Positions 46,151-57,233 of a stretch of DNA of 64,000 nt are shown here, piece after piece. Each line of letters begins with the position of its first letter. Position 1 is the stretch's first letter. The stretch comes from Siphonodentalium dalli (lineage: Eukaryota; Mollusca; Scaphopoda; Gadilida; Siphonodentaliidae): assembly GCA_032622095.1 (NCBI GenBank), contig CP136061.1, forward strand, positions 14,089,287 to 14,153,286, given 5' to 3'. A program made the translations under genes and the position numbers. The notes below the pieces were generated by a model. That model searched no databases. It was given only the letters and a program-made list of their open reading frames with translations, and was not told the origin of the DNA.

Positions 46151-46704
46151 CAGGGGGGGGGGGGGGTGAAAAAATTTCTTCCGGCACGTATGCCGGGGTG
46201 GGTGGGTGGTCAAAGCCACCAACAAGCAATTTTTTCCGCAACTAAACAAAAAAAATCCTGCTTGTTTTTAGTGTTTTGGCAATGAGTTGGGCTTCAAAAC
46301 CACTTTGAATCAGTTTGAATGAGAGAAATAATGTAATTCTAACTGGTAAACAGTTATCGTGTTGTATTTTGTTGCAAATTTTGAAATCCAAGATGGCTGC
46401 TGGCAGCCATGTTTTTTTGGCCGAATGACCTCAAAATTACTCATTCCTATTTACATGTCCATGTTAACATCCATGATAAATAGTATGCACATAAATTCAT
46501 ATACAGCTGTTTACAGTGAATTTCCCCCCGCAAATCTCTGTTTTAGTGTTAAAAGGGGGGGTGGGTGTCAAAAAATGGTTGGAAAAAAACTGCCGAAAAC
46601 GGAAAAAAATTTGGCGGTGGGGGTGGGTGGGTACAAAAAATGATCGAAAGGGAAAAAATGCCATACGTGCCTGAAATTTTTTTCCGACCCCCCCCCCCCC
46701 CCTG
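46151..46704. mobile_element. hAT-like MITE with poly-G termini
   Basis: The left end is caggg... with a 15-G run followed by tgaaaaaatttcttccggca; the right end is its mirror, with a C run ending ccctg. The 7-bp direct repeat tgagcga abuts both ends (46144-46150, 46705-46711), and it extends to 8 bp with one mismatch. CAGGG termini and a 7-8-bp duplication fit hAT. Inner inverted blocks ggcacgtatgcc / ggcatacgtgcc and gggtgggtgg / ggtgggtggg extend the arms to about 70 nt. Gga(t/a)ccaagatggctgctgg-like repeat sequence (46382-46402) lies inside. No transposase. Confidence 0.7.
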
Positions 46705-47628
46705 TGAGCGAAGCATGTTCCTGCGTTCTTCCCGATAATTAAGGTAGACACTTTAAACGTACACAGCCGTATGATACAAAATCCCGACTTACGACTGGAT
46801 TTGATATGGCGGGTCACATTTGCATAATGTGGTCCTAAGGGGTGAATTAAGTGACGCTATTGTGCATATCGGGCTCTGGGACCTAATTATGCTTAGGCTT
46901 CAAATGCTATGGGATACCTGCAGGATCAGATTGAAGTTCCCCATTAAGTTGAAGTTCACCTATTGGTAACCTCGATTATGTTATTTATCGTCTGCAAATT
47001 AGGGAAATTAGGAACAGAAGAGAAAGGAAAAGTTTACAAAATACAATAGAAACTAAATTACCCTCTGGGTACCCCATTCTGCTCAAAGTGACCTCAGCAT
47101 ATCGGGGAAATATTTGTTTATCTTTAAGTCGGTATATAATATGACCATACGCTAGCTTAATTAACGAACCAAAGTTAAACTTCTGACTTGAGGGTAGCTG
47201 TGGCTTTTAATATTTAAAAAAAAATCAAAAGCAGTTTATAGCTTCCCTGCATGGTATTCCCACCAACTAAGATTCACAAAAGCCTATATTCAGTAGGATG
47301 ATCATACCGTTCAATCGTAATTTCGAGTACAAATTAGGCCAATCATACTTCTGGGTGTAGTCTTGATTGACATCTAGACTATACAACTATACTACCAACA
47401 TCAAAGTGAAAACAGTTATAACTTGTCGACAGGGGAACGGGAACATTTTTACTGAATTTAACCAATATATTTCTCGACGCTGGGTGAGCGCTGCGACTAA
47501 GATACTATAATATGGAGAAGCGTGTCAATTACATAATGTTCATTTCATTCATAAGATGTCACCGTGTCGATTTTAACGAAAATCGACTAACGAATAACGT
47601 CATCGTGTAACTTTCCCCATTAACTTAA
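46705..47628. other. Insert filler; extra copy of long-TIR flank
   Basis: The segment 46775-46815 (acaaaatcccgacttacgac, tggatttgatatggcgggtc) is another copy of the hairpin element's type-A outer flank, here without a hairpin. The part 46860-47110 resembles 15860-16720 in short pieces. No gene is seen. Confidence 0.55.
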
Positions 47629-47993
47629 CTCGCATATATAAGAGAATGCATTGGCCTAACAATTTTTTACAATTTTAATAATTTTTTCTTGTATTCTTTA
47701 ACAATTTTATAATTTCACCCATACAGAACGCAGACAAACATGAGCAGACGACACTCTTCTATATGCTTCTATATATGTGTAGGGCTCCCTGCAGGGTAAT
47801 GGATGTTTTTTATTTTATGTCCTAAAAATTGTAAGAAACATTTATTTAAAAAAATGATAACAAATTGTTAGGCCAATGCATTCTCTTATATATGCGAGGC
47901 GACATATGGTCGACTCGCATATATAAGAGAAAGCATTGGCACAGGGTAAACAAAATCCCGACTTACGACTGGATTTGATATGGCGGGTCACAT

Positions 47994-48950
47994 ATATGTT
48001 ATTTCGTTTCACACAGTACGGTACAGACCCAATGTTGCACAGTAGATCGGTAAATTCGTGATGTGAATCTTATTATATTTCACATTACGAATTTCTATCA
48101 ATTGTCCATGGTATACTGCAGTTACTAGTGTCGTTATGTATTGTGTCATATGTTCTCAACAAATACCGCTACGACTGAACATAAATTGTAAATCAATATT
48201 CATAATTCTCATTTGCAAGACACAGTAACACGATTTTTCCGATTACGACAATAATTCTTCAAGCCAACGGATCTACTGTGCGAAAAAAAGTGCTCGCACA
48301 AATTCACAACAGCAGCGTCGTAATAGATAATAATTGGTGACGTCAGACAATCAGATATAGTCTATATACGACCAAACGCGTCTGGCTTTGGTTGGTTAAT
48401 ATGATTGAACGCTAGCGTAATTAACGAATAACAGCTAAACCACACACATAAGGGTATTTATCATATGACTCAATCATTATTTACGTTGGAAGCTATGTCA
48501 TAAATCAATTTCATATCAATTACTAATTCATATCACCTTCCGATAATTTGATTGGTTTGTTGACAAAAAGTGTGTTCTGATTGGCTGAATGGCAGCCGGG
48601 GGCCGAGCCGCATCTCTGACTACATGCAGGTCAAGTTCGTGCGCGTCAAATACACGAATCAACGCGATGCCGAAATTCTCGCAATTATAATCTTGAAATA
48701 TATAGTTTTGGACATTGTTATACGATAAATAGAATATGTAATTCGTATTTATCTAATAAACATACGATATAATGTCACAAACTGAGAACAGAATAGCGCA
48801 CTATATCTTCGCGTGCATAATATTTCTGCTAGTTCAGCAGGTGTAACTGGGCTTCCGGTGCAATGAAGTGACGTCACATTAAACTTTTGCTGCCGATGTC
48901 ATATAGCTATTTAGTGATTTGTGTGCGTTTTGGACACCATAATCAATTTA
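47994..48950. other. Non-coding stretch
   Basis: The phrases at 48395-48440 (gaacgctagcgtaattaacg) and 47148-47175 (catacgctagcttaattaac) are related, as are 48715-48750 and 48958-48990 (gataaatagaatatgtaatt). No gene. Confidence 0.5.
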
Positions 48951-48959
48951 TAGGTGTCA

Positions 48960-49125
48960 TATGATAAATAGAATATGTAATTTGTGTTTCTATCATATGA
49001 TATTTATGAAACTCGTCACGAATTTTAAGTTTTCTCTCGCCGGATGCTCGAGAAAACTGAAAATTCTTAGACTCGTTTAATAAATATCATATGAGAGAAA
49101 CACTCATTTCATATCCTCTATACAT
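48960..49125. repeat. Foldback, ~75-nt arms
   Basis: The left arm gtttctatcatatgatattt ... ttttaagttttctc pairs with the right arm gagaaaactgaaaattctta ... aaatatcatatgagagaaac. The loop is tcgccggatgctc. Identity is about 80 percent with small gaps. Confidence 0.7.
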
Positions 49126-49849
49126 GTATATGTGGCTTTTTTAATGTTATAAAATAATTTCATAGATATGTATCCCCATCAAATAAAATCCAAGGACTCA
49201 TCGAAAGAGGGGGCCCAAATAACAAGTTATTGTATACAATATGTCAATCAAATATAAGATATATAAGAAATACGTGATTATCAATGCAAACAGACTACGG
49301 GCTCACTACTTAACAGACATAAAACACAAAACGAATCTTGAAGAAAAAACGTTCGTTTTGTACAGATTATTATAGATCATAAACTTTCAACATCATAGTA
49401 CTCAAAATTGAAGATGTATATAGTTGTTTGTTGTCGCAGGATTCAGACCTATAATCATCCTGCTAAAGGTACATCTATAAGTAGAAAGATAACTAGAAAT
49501 GAGGGTTCACACGGACACGGATCCGACATACCGTATTATCACAACGCTGCAGGTTTCCGAGAATTATACTCAAATCTCGCTACCTTCTCTCGGTCGTCTA
49601 TTGACTCGTCCGGTGGACGGATCTCGATTCCCCACACTGTCGTGGGGGAACCTATATTTATTCGTAATTTAAATTCCGAAATACCTAGTACAGTTTTGAT
49701 AGAAATGGGTAGAAATGGGTAGTTGGTTCCAAAGAATTGGCCCAGCTACCGAAAATGCCCGATCGCCCCGGTCATCGGGGTTCAGTACAAGGCTGCACGC
49801 ATTTCCAGACCTTAGAGGATAGGCCGGTTCATATCAAATCCAGTCGTAA
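49126..49849. other. Non-coding stretch with an unrecognised open frame
   Basis: A 104-codon plus-strand frame (49408-49722) shows no motif I recognise. Its tail contains a 12-bp duplication (agaaatgggtag, 49700-49723). It may be chance. Confidence 0.3.
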
Positions 49850-50226
49850 GTCGGGATTTGTTTTACCCTGTGCCAATGCATTCTCTTATATGTGCGAGTC
49901 GACCATAGGTCGCCTCGCATATATAAGAGAATGCATTGGCCTAACAATTTTTTATCATTTTTTAAAAATAAATGTTTCTTACAATTTTTAGGACATAAAA
50001 TAAAAAAACATCCATTACCCTGCAGGGAGCCCCACACATATATATAAGCATATAGAAGAGTGTCGTCTGCTCATGTTTGTCTGGGGCTCTGTATGGGTGA
50101 AATTATAAAATTGTTAAAGAATACAAGAAAATTATTAAAATTGTAAAAAATTTGTTAGGCCAATGCATTCTCTTATATATGCGAGGCGACCTATGGTAAG
50201 AGAATGCATTGGCACAGGGTAAAAAA
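49850..50226. mobile_element. Double-hairpin element, complete ~375-bp form
   Basis: Outer arms gggatttgttttaccctgtgc / gcacagggtaaaaaaatccc enclose hairpins at 49872-49940 and 50159-50213. The second has lost about 14 nt of one arm (ctatgg joined to taagag). Between them is the ~215-bp core seen also at 47656-47871 and 52605-52820: aatttttaggacataaaata, catccattaccctgcagg, gcatatagaagagtgtcgtc, tgggtgaaattataaaattg. The element sits next to a reverse transcriptase fragment. It has no coding capacity. Confidence 0.85.
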
Positions 50227-50267
50227 ATCCCGGTTAGTGGAGCTCAGCTCAATGTTGCTATGTGCTG

Positions 50268-50575
50268 TCATGCCGGTTCATACTGTGCCACCGTAATCGA
50301 CGGAGGAACAAAAGAATCGTCAAGAAGAATATTGAGCTTTACAAACTTTGACAACTGGCGGTCTGAACCAACATATAAAACTTTTGTTTTATCAGAGTTC
50401 AATTTAAGAAGGTTTTGTGACATCCAGAGTTTAATGTCGGAAACACATTGTTGAATGTGTTTCCGACATTCGTGTTTTCGTCCCGTCTCTGGTGGGTCGT
50501 TCGTCATCGGGTTGACAGTGGATGTAAAGTTGCGTATCATCCGCATAACAGTGAAAATTAAGTCCATGGTGACGA
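50268..50575 (-). pseudogene. Reverse transcriptase fragment (YADD and thumb region)
   Basis: Read on the minus strand, one frame gives H-H-G-L-N-F-H-C-Y-A-D-D-T-Q-L-Y, the catalytic YADD motif of non-LTR reverse transcriptase (YADD codons at complement 50536-50547). A frameshift near 50490-50510 moves the reading to the frame 50268-50567. There it continues with a C-V-S-D-I-K-x-W-M-x2-N-L-L-K-L-N-x-D-K-T-K-V-L-Y-V-G-S block, the classic thumb-proximal segment of CR1/Jockey-like elements. It breaks off at the double-hairpin element (50226) on its 3' side and at a foldback (50613) on its 5' side. It is clearly a dead fragment. Confidence 0.85.
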
Positions 50576-50893
50576 TAGACTGGTTCCTTGGATTGTAACT
50601 GAAATTAACCGGTTGACATTATAGTCATATGGGGAGATATGTAATAAATGTACAACCTTTGTTTGTTTTTGTAAATGATTACCGCACGAGATGATACCAC
50701 GAGTGATACCACGAGTGCCGGAGTGCGGCAATCATTTACAAAAACAAAACGAAGACGGTTTTATATTTACTACGTATCTCCCCATATAACTATGATGTCA
50801 ATTAATTTTGATATGTATTGCCAAAAAATGCCGCATTAGAATTCTTTTTCAACGCAAAGGATTAATTCCAGTTACAATCCAAGGAACCAGTCT
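50571..50893. repeat. Nested foldback
   Basis: Outer arms gatagactggttccttggat (50571-) and atccaaggaaccagtctatc (-50892) enclose inner arms ttgacattatagtcatatgg / ccatataactatgatgtcaa (50613-50801). The centre has accgcacgagatgatacca ... gtgccggagtgcggc. The outer arm copies the 5' end of the neighbouring reverse transcriptase fragment, so part of this inverted repeat was made by inverted duplication at the insertion point. Confidence 0.75.
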
Positions 50894-52413
50894 ATCGATT
50901 GTAGGAACTCTAGAAACTTCTTTTGTGGACGGGTCCCCGATTTTCCTTGGACAAAACTTATGTTGGAGGGGTGGGTGTCCGAGATCTGACAGGAAAACAA
51001 ACTTGCATTCTCGGGGTGCTGAGTCCCAAAATACAAAATATACAAATTGAAATCTTGTATCCTGGATAGTTGTCCTGACCTCTATGAGCTATGTGGGTTC
51101 AGATTAATATAAAACATTGTCTTGGTTTGTAAGATAATGATATGTGAAGCTAACAGTTGAAGGTAAAAGTTGCGTCACGTTATATAAACTTTTTATTGAT
51201 TTAGAAATTATGTGAGATATTTATGTACATGGTGATTGTTAGCTTCCAGTAGCTCTCACTAGTTCGTTCAGCTCTGTTTGTTATATAATTCTATTGTATG
51301 TTGATTTTTTTTGGCGCATTTTATATATATATACAGATATATATTGCTATGGTCTTTGTTAGCATTAGCTTAGAGTACTGTTTTAGTCAGTTGGTTTTTC
51401 ATGAGCTGGCTGAGTATATCAATGTTTTCAATTGGTTGGTTTTCACTGTAGCTCGGTAGACTTTTGAGGAGGTGTTCAACTGTTCTCATATATTTGCTTT
51501 TATACGTGAACTGACTGGTCTCTGTGTGAAACTTTGACAGCACCTAAGCCTATATAGTAACGATATCATTAATTAGCTTTAATTTCTTCATTCAATTTCA
51601 TAGGAGCCATTTGAGACATATTGCTATTGACTCGTCTCCCGCTACCATTGCGCCTAAATTGCTGCGGTTGCGTATTAGATTGCCGTGGTTTCATCTGTCA
51701 GTGTGATGACATGAAAGTTCTCTTGAAGTGTTTTAAATTGGTTCTTCACGTTGAGCGCTTGTCACTGCTGAACACTTGTTGCATGTCAGCGATGGTGAAG
51801 ATGTTAGAGATATGTATATGAGAAGGGACATTCGGTATGAGTTCTGTATCACCCAGATCCCGAGTTGCGCTCCAGTGCGATGAGTTATGTATCACCAGGT
51901 CCCAAGTTAAGCTCCAGTGCGGCTACAGGTGTTCGGGAATATTTAATCACATTTTGTTACATAATACACGAAGTGTCCCACGGAGGTCGGTTTTCTGGGA
52001 AAACTAAACGTCACAATTAGCTTCAAAGCACATTCTCTTAATATATACTTGTCATCGCTATATAAACTTCTTCCTTATACATTGTTCTTCAAATTTGTTT
52101 TTATAATTTATTCAACTCTTTTTTTTACAATTCATATATATTTGTTACAATATATATTTTTTCAACAATTGAATTGAGTCACAGCAGCCCAGTCAAAGAG
52201 ACGCGGAAAACCATATGCATATAGCTCTCCGCGTTTACTCGAGCGGGCAGCTGAAACACAAGATAAGTTACAAATTGTGAGGAGACACAATGTTCAGTCA
52301 GTGTCATAAATTCAGACAGCTAAATTTTGTTCTATGTAATTCTTATATTAATCCCTTCCTGACTGGATATAAAAGAATGCACCAGTTTACAAGGTCAATG
52401 TAAAAATTGCTAG
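50894..52413. other. Non-coding stretch
   Basis: A two-copy ~47-bp duplication lies at 51838-51920 (tgtatcacccagatcccgag / tgtatcaccaggtcccaagt). A block catcgctatataaacttctt, ccttatacattgttcttcaaa (52054-52095) recurs at 52556-52597. No gene. Confidence 0.5.
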
Positions 52414-52482
52414 GCCAATGCATTCCCTCACACATGCGAGGCTCCGCATGGGAGACCCGTGCACATAAGGGAACGCATTGGC
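52414..52482. repeat. Hairpin module, diverged solo
   Basis: Arms gccaatgcattccctcacac / gcacataagggaacgcattg enclose loop ggctccgcatgggagacc. Both arms show coordinated changes (cattccctca against taagggaacg), so pairing is kept although the sequence differs from the main family. The right flank is type B (cagtgttttcgcaaaacatt). Confidence 0.8.
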
Positions 52483-52604
52483 TCAGTGTTTTCGCAAAAC
52501 ATTCAGGAAGCTCCAATGATGGAGGGGTTAATATTAGCTGACTATTAACTTGTATCATCGCTATATAAACTTCTTCCTTCTACATTATTCTTCAAAATGA
52601 ATGT

Positions 52605-52891
52605 CAATAAAATATGATCGTTCAGAACTGCATAGAAAACTCAAACTGCAATTTTATAAGTTCACCCATGCAGACCCCCAGGAAAATCATGAGCTGACGA
52701 CACTCTTCTATATGCTTATATATATGTGTGGGGCTCCCTGCAAGGTATGGATGTTTTTTATTTTATGTCCTAAAAATTGTAAGAAACATTTAGTTAAAAA
52801 CAATTATAAAAAATTGTTAGGCCAATGCATTCTCTTATATATGCGAGGCGACATATGGTCGACTCGCATATATAAGAGAATGCATTGGCAC
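52605..52891. mobile_element. Half of a double-hairpin element
   Basis: The core (ttcacccatgcagaccccca, gctccctgcaaggtatggat, attttatgtcctaaaaattg) is followed by one intact 69-bp hairpin (52821-52889) and cacagggg. The other hairpin is missing on the left. Confidence 0.8.
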
Positions 52892-53150
52892 AGGGGAAAA
52901 ATTTAAATTGTAAAGAATATATATTGTTTTACTTGGGAAACCACTGAGCTCGTATTCACCAATTGGGTTTATAAATCTTTCGAAAATAAGTTATATCGAT
53001 GGATCCAAGCCCTTGTTGCGCCAACTGAAAGTCCTTTACTAACAGTAGTATACAACTGAAAGTCCTTTACTAGCAAACCTACTGAAATCACTGCACGAGC
53101 AATAGTATACCCCATGTGTGCGGCTGGGACTGATGCGTGCAATGTGACAA
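52892..53150. other. Non-coding stretch
   Basis: Nothing recognisable beyond a short gaaagtcctttactaacagt / gaaagtcctttactagcaaa duplication. Confidence 0.5.
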
Positions 53151-53952
53151 AGCGTTAACTACGGTACACCCACGCATTAACTACAGTACACCCACGCATT
53201 AACTACAATACATCCACGCATTAACTACAGTACACACATGCATTACAGGGATACTGTACCCAAAATGTTGTTGTTGGTTTCTATAGTCTCCGAGTCGAAG
53301 AATAAGGTAACAATGTTACCATTATTTGAAAGTCTGTTGAGTACGAAGTAGTGTTACGGATGGCAAATTTACCGGAATGCAAAAATACAAATTGTCGTTG
53401 TCGAGTAATTTTTGTACAGTTTTTAACCAAATAAACCAAATAAAAGTTATATTATATGCATACTAGTCCCATATTCTCATTTGAGTTATTGTATCGTCAC
53501 TAGTCAGTTAGTGGCTTGACTTTTCTCCCCGTATCATCATAATGTTTAAACGATCGTGTGCGCGATCGGTTTAACAATCCAGTAACCCTCAATTACTTTA
53601 TTTGATTACGTCGTGGACACGGAAATTCTTAATTTAGTTGACGCCATTTTATGGCTCCAGTCATACATTCAATTTATAATAAATTATTAACTTTTAAATT
53701 ATAAAATTTTAAGATAGCCTATTAACCTGAGCGTTTACACAATACATCTTCGACTCAAATTACTTATGTTTCTATATATTATCGATATTAGATCGTTGTT
53801 ATCACCGGAAATTTAATGAAAATGGCGTACAGTACCCCTTTAACTACAGTACTCATACGCATTAACTACAGTACACCCACGCATTAACTAAAGTACACAC
53901 ACGAATTAAATACAGTACACCCGCGCATTAACTACAGTACACCCACACATTC
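53151..53952. repeat. 22-bp minisatellite interrupted by a MITE
   Basis: Units gcattaactacagtacaccc ac (22 bp) run at 53151-53246 and 53840-53952, on either side of the TTAA MITE. The ttaa of the unit is the insertion target. Confidence 0.9.
53247..53839. mobile_element. TTAA-flanked MITE, copy 2
   Basis: This 593-bp element is about 90 percent identical by eye to 36892-37474 along its whole length. Left flank is ttac (53243-53246, one change from TTAA), right flank ttaa (53840-53843). Rejoining the flanks restores the gcattaactacag unit of the host minisatellite, so the empty site is visible. Left terminus agggatactgtaccc and right terminus ggcgtacagtacccct. Confidence 0.9.
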
Positions 53953-54801
53953 ACATGGAATCAGAGCTGACACAACGATATTGAAGGCATGATACATCAC
54001 CAATGACATCGAAGTCGCATTTTGTTTAGAACATAATCATCTGATGGCGGTGGATTCGACGGATAAAGTTAGGTTTCATATCTAATTGGTGTCCCGTCGC
54101 ATGTCTAATTACGTATGGGGATCCTGATGTGTTTGATAAGAAGCTCAGCTAAATAGACCCTCGTCATACGTGGAGACTGGTTCGATTCCAGATAACCACC
54201 GATCGATGTTCCATTTAGGTTATTTGACAAGTGCTAACGTAAAATACTAAAGCAACTATAACAACTATTAAAGGACATCATGTGACTGTATGTTACATCA
54301 GTGTATATAAATGTTAGCATATCACGTGACGTTCATTCTGATCTCTCTTTCTCCCGTACTCTCTCTCAATCATTCAGCCTTGAAATATATATTTACATCT
54401 TCCTTAAATATCACAATAGATATAGATATGCACATACTTATGCTCGTTCTAATTTGTAATCCATAAACATACGCTGAAAGATGTTATTCGACATAATGCA
54501 AATTCAAATTGTTTTCTCACCATGTAAAAACGTTTCTGTTATCGCCTTGTTGTCATCTTATAACAATGTATTGTCAATTTTGTACGGGAGAGGGACTACC
54601 TATGTTGAAATAACTTGTGCCCGATCCCTTTTGTATATTTATATACGAATAAAATATGTTTAAAGTAAAAAAATCATTCTTCGCTCTCAGTTCTCACACA
54701 TCTCCTACATTCTACTCCATACATAGTGATACACTCTAACTCTCGTAGGTAAAATGTCACCCAAATTGGGTAAAACATAGCTCCTTTTTATCGATGGACA
54801 A
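53953..54801. other. Non-coding; weak tRNA-like promoter
   Basis: A tRNA-like pair of internal promoter boxes lies at 54141-54190 (agctcagctaaatagacc and ggttcgattcc). The downstream cttt/ctctct tract at 54340-54370 and the rest show no gene. Confidence 0.4.
54130..54200 (+). other. tRNA-like relic, possible SINE head
   Basis: The sequence agctcagctaaatagacc resembles a D-arm/A box and ctggttcgattccag resembles a T-arm with B box ggttcgattcc. The spacing between boxes is about 6 nt shorter than in a tRNA. The anticodon stem does not form, and the acceptor stem is absent. It is not a functional tRNA; a tRNA-derived SINE head is possible. Confidence 0.25.
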
Positions 54802-57233
54802 TATTAATTATTCCAAGGTAGAAATTGCCTACATTATACTAAATTAGCTGGGGTATCGGCTGGTAAAACAAGAGTACATTATTAATGCCCCTTCCAGTCT
54901 GTAAATTAATTATTCCAAGGTGGGAATTGCCTACATTATACTAAATTAGCTGGGGTATCGGCTGGTATAACATGAGTACATTATTAATGCCCCTTCCAGT
55001 CTGTAAATTAATTATTCCAAGGTGGGAATTGCCTACATTATACTAAATTAGCTGGGGTATCGGCTGGTAAAACATGAGTACATTACCAATGCCCCTTCCA
55101 GTCTGTAAATTAATTATTCCAAGGTGGGAATTGCCTACATTATACTAAATTAGCTGGGGTATCGCTGGTAAAACATGAGTACATTATTAATGCCCCTTCC
55201 AGTCTGTAAATTAATTATTCCAAGGGGGGAATTGCCTACATTATACTAAATTAGCTGGGGTATCGGCTGGTAAAACATGAGTACATTTTTAATGCCCCTT
55301 CCAGTCTGTACATTAATTATTCCAAGGTGGGAATTGCCTACATTATACTAAATTAGCTGGGGTATCGGCTGGTAAAACATGAGTACATTATTAATGCCCC
55401 TTCCAGTCTGTAAATTAATTATTCCAAGGGGGAATTGCCTACATTATACTAAATTAGCTGGGGTATCGGCTGGTAAAACATGAGTACATTATTAATGCCC
55501 CTTCCAGTCTGTAAATTAATTATTCCAAGGTGGGAATTGCCTACATTATACTAAATTAGCTGGGGTATCGGCTGGTAAAACATGAGTATATTATTAATGC
55601 CCCTTCCAGTCTGTAAATTAATTATTCCAAGGTGGGAATTGCCTACATTATACTAAATTAGCTGGGGTATCGGCTGGTAAAATATGAGTACATTATTAAT
55701 GCCCCTTCCAGTCTGTAAATTAATTATTCCAAGGTGGGAATTGCCTACATTATACTAAATTAGCTGGGGTATCGGCTGGTAAAACATGAGTACATTATTA
55801 ATGCCCCTTCCAGTCTGTAAATTAAGTATTCCAAGGGGGGAATTGCATACATTATACTAAATTAGCTGGGGTATCGGCTGGTAAAACATGAGTACATTAT
55901 TAATGCCCCTTCCAGTCTGTACATTAATTATTCCGAGGTGGGAATTGCCTACATTATACTAAATTAGCTGGTAAAACATGAGTACATTATTAATGCCCCT
56001 TCCAGTCTGTAAATTAATTATTCCAGGGTGGGAATTGCCTACATTATACTAAATTAGCTGGGGTATCGGCTGGTAAAACATGAGTACATTATTAATGCCC
56101 CTTCCAGTCTGTAAATTAATTATTCCAAGGTGGGAATTGCCGACATTATACTAAATTAGCTGGGGTATCGACTGGTAAAACATGAATACATTATTAATGC
56201 CCCTTCCAGTCTGTAAATAAATTTTTCCAAGGTGGGAATTACCTACATTATACTAAATTAGCTGGGGTATCGGCTGGTAAAACATGAGTACATTATTAAT
56301 GCCCCTTCCAGTCTGTAAATTAATTATTCCAAGGGGGGAATTGCCTACATTATACTAAATTAGCTGGGGTTTCGGCTGATAAAACATGAGTAGATTATTA
56401 ATGCCCCTTCCAGTCTGTAAATTAATTATTCCAAGGTGGAAATTGCTTACATTATACTAAATTAGCTGGGGTTTCGGCTGGTAAAACATGAGTACAATAT
56501 TAATGCCCCTTCTAGTCTGTAAAATAATTATTCCAAGGTGGGAATTGCCTGCAGCATACTAAATTAGCTGGGGTATCGGCTGGTAAAACATGAGTACATT
56601 ATACTAAATTAGCTGGGGTATCTACTGGTAAAAAATGAATACATTATTAGTGCCCCTTCCAGTCTGTAAATTAATTATTCCAAGGTGGAAATTGCCTACA
56701 TTATACTAAATTAGCTGGGGTATCGGCTGGTAAACCATGAGTACATTATTAATGCCCCTTCCAGTCTGTAAATTAATTATTCCAAGGTGGGAATTGCCTA
56801 CATTATATTAAATTAGCTGGGGTATCGGCTGGTAAAACATGAGTACATTATACTAAATTAGCTGGGGTATCGGCTGGTAAAACGTGAATACATTATTAAT
56901 GCCCCTTCCAGTCTGTTAATTAATCATTCCAAGGTGGGAATTGCCTACATTATACTAAATTAGCTGGGGTATCGGCTGGTAAAACATGAACACATTATTA
57001 ATGCCCCTTCCAGTCTGTAAATTAATTATTCCAAGGTGGGAATTGCCTAGATTATACTAAATTAGCTGGGGTATCGACTGGTAAACATGAATACATTAGT
57101 AATGCTCCTTCCAGTCTGTAAATTAATTATTCCAAGGTGGGAATTGCCTACATTGTACTAAATTAGCTGGGGTATCGGCTGGTAAAACATGAGTACATTA
57201 TTAATGCCCCTTCTTGTCTGTAAATTAATTATT
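54802..57233. repeat. 102-bp satellite, ~24 copies
   Basis: Units run attaattattccaaggtggg, aattgcctacattatactaa, attagctggggtatcggctg, gtaaaacatgagtacattat, taatgccccttccagtctgt, aa. Identity between most neighbours is very high. At 56590-56640 and 56842-56895 an internal ~42-bp piece (acattatactaaattagctg ...) is duplicated, and one unit near 55970 lacks ggggtatcggctg. Confidence 0.95.

Larger units (their letters stand above)
45741..47993. mobile_element. Hairpin element, long-TIR form, with internal insertion
   Basis: Outer arms run gactcgccatatcaaatcca ... taccctgtgcc (from 45741) and ggcacagggtaaacaaaatc ... tggcgggtcaca (to 47993), about 50 nt each, next to 69-bp hairpins. The left hairpin (45791-) is broken at 45847 and completed at 47629-47655. 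Beyond it lies the family's ~215-bp conserved core and the right hairpin (47872-47940). The 1.78-kb segment 45848-47628 is a later insertion carrying other elements. No coding sequence belongs to the element. Confidence 0.75.

Noticed and set aside
49408..49722. 104-codon open frame as a possible gene
   Set aside because: No motif, no start context and no neighbouring exon-like sequence; kept only as a note.
50808..51050. 80-codon frame with QGTSLSIVG as a reverse transcriptase block
   Set aside because: The resemblance to the P-Q-G-S motif is weak, the strand is opposite to the nearby RT fragment, and the sequence is the foldback arm.
54130..54200. A functional tRNA gene
   Set aside because: The anticodon and acceptor stems do not form and box spacing is short.
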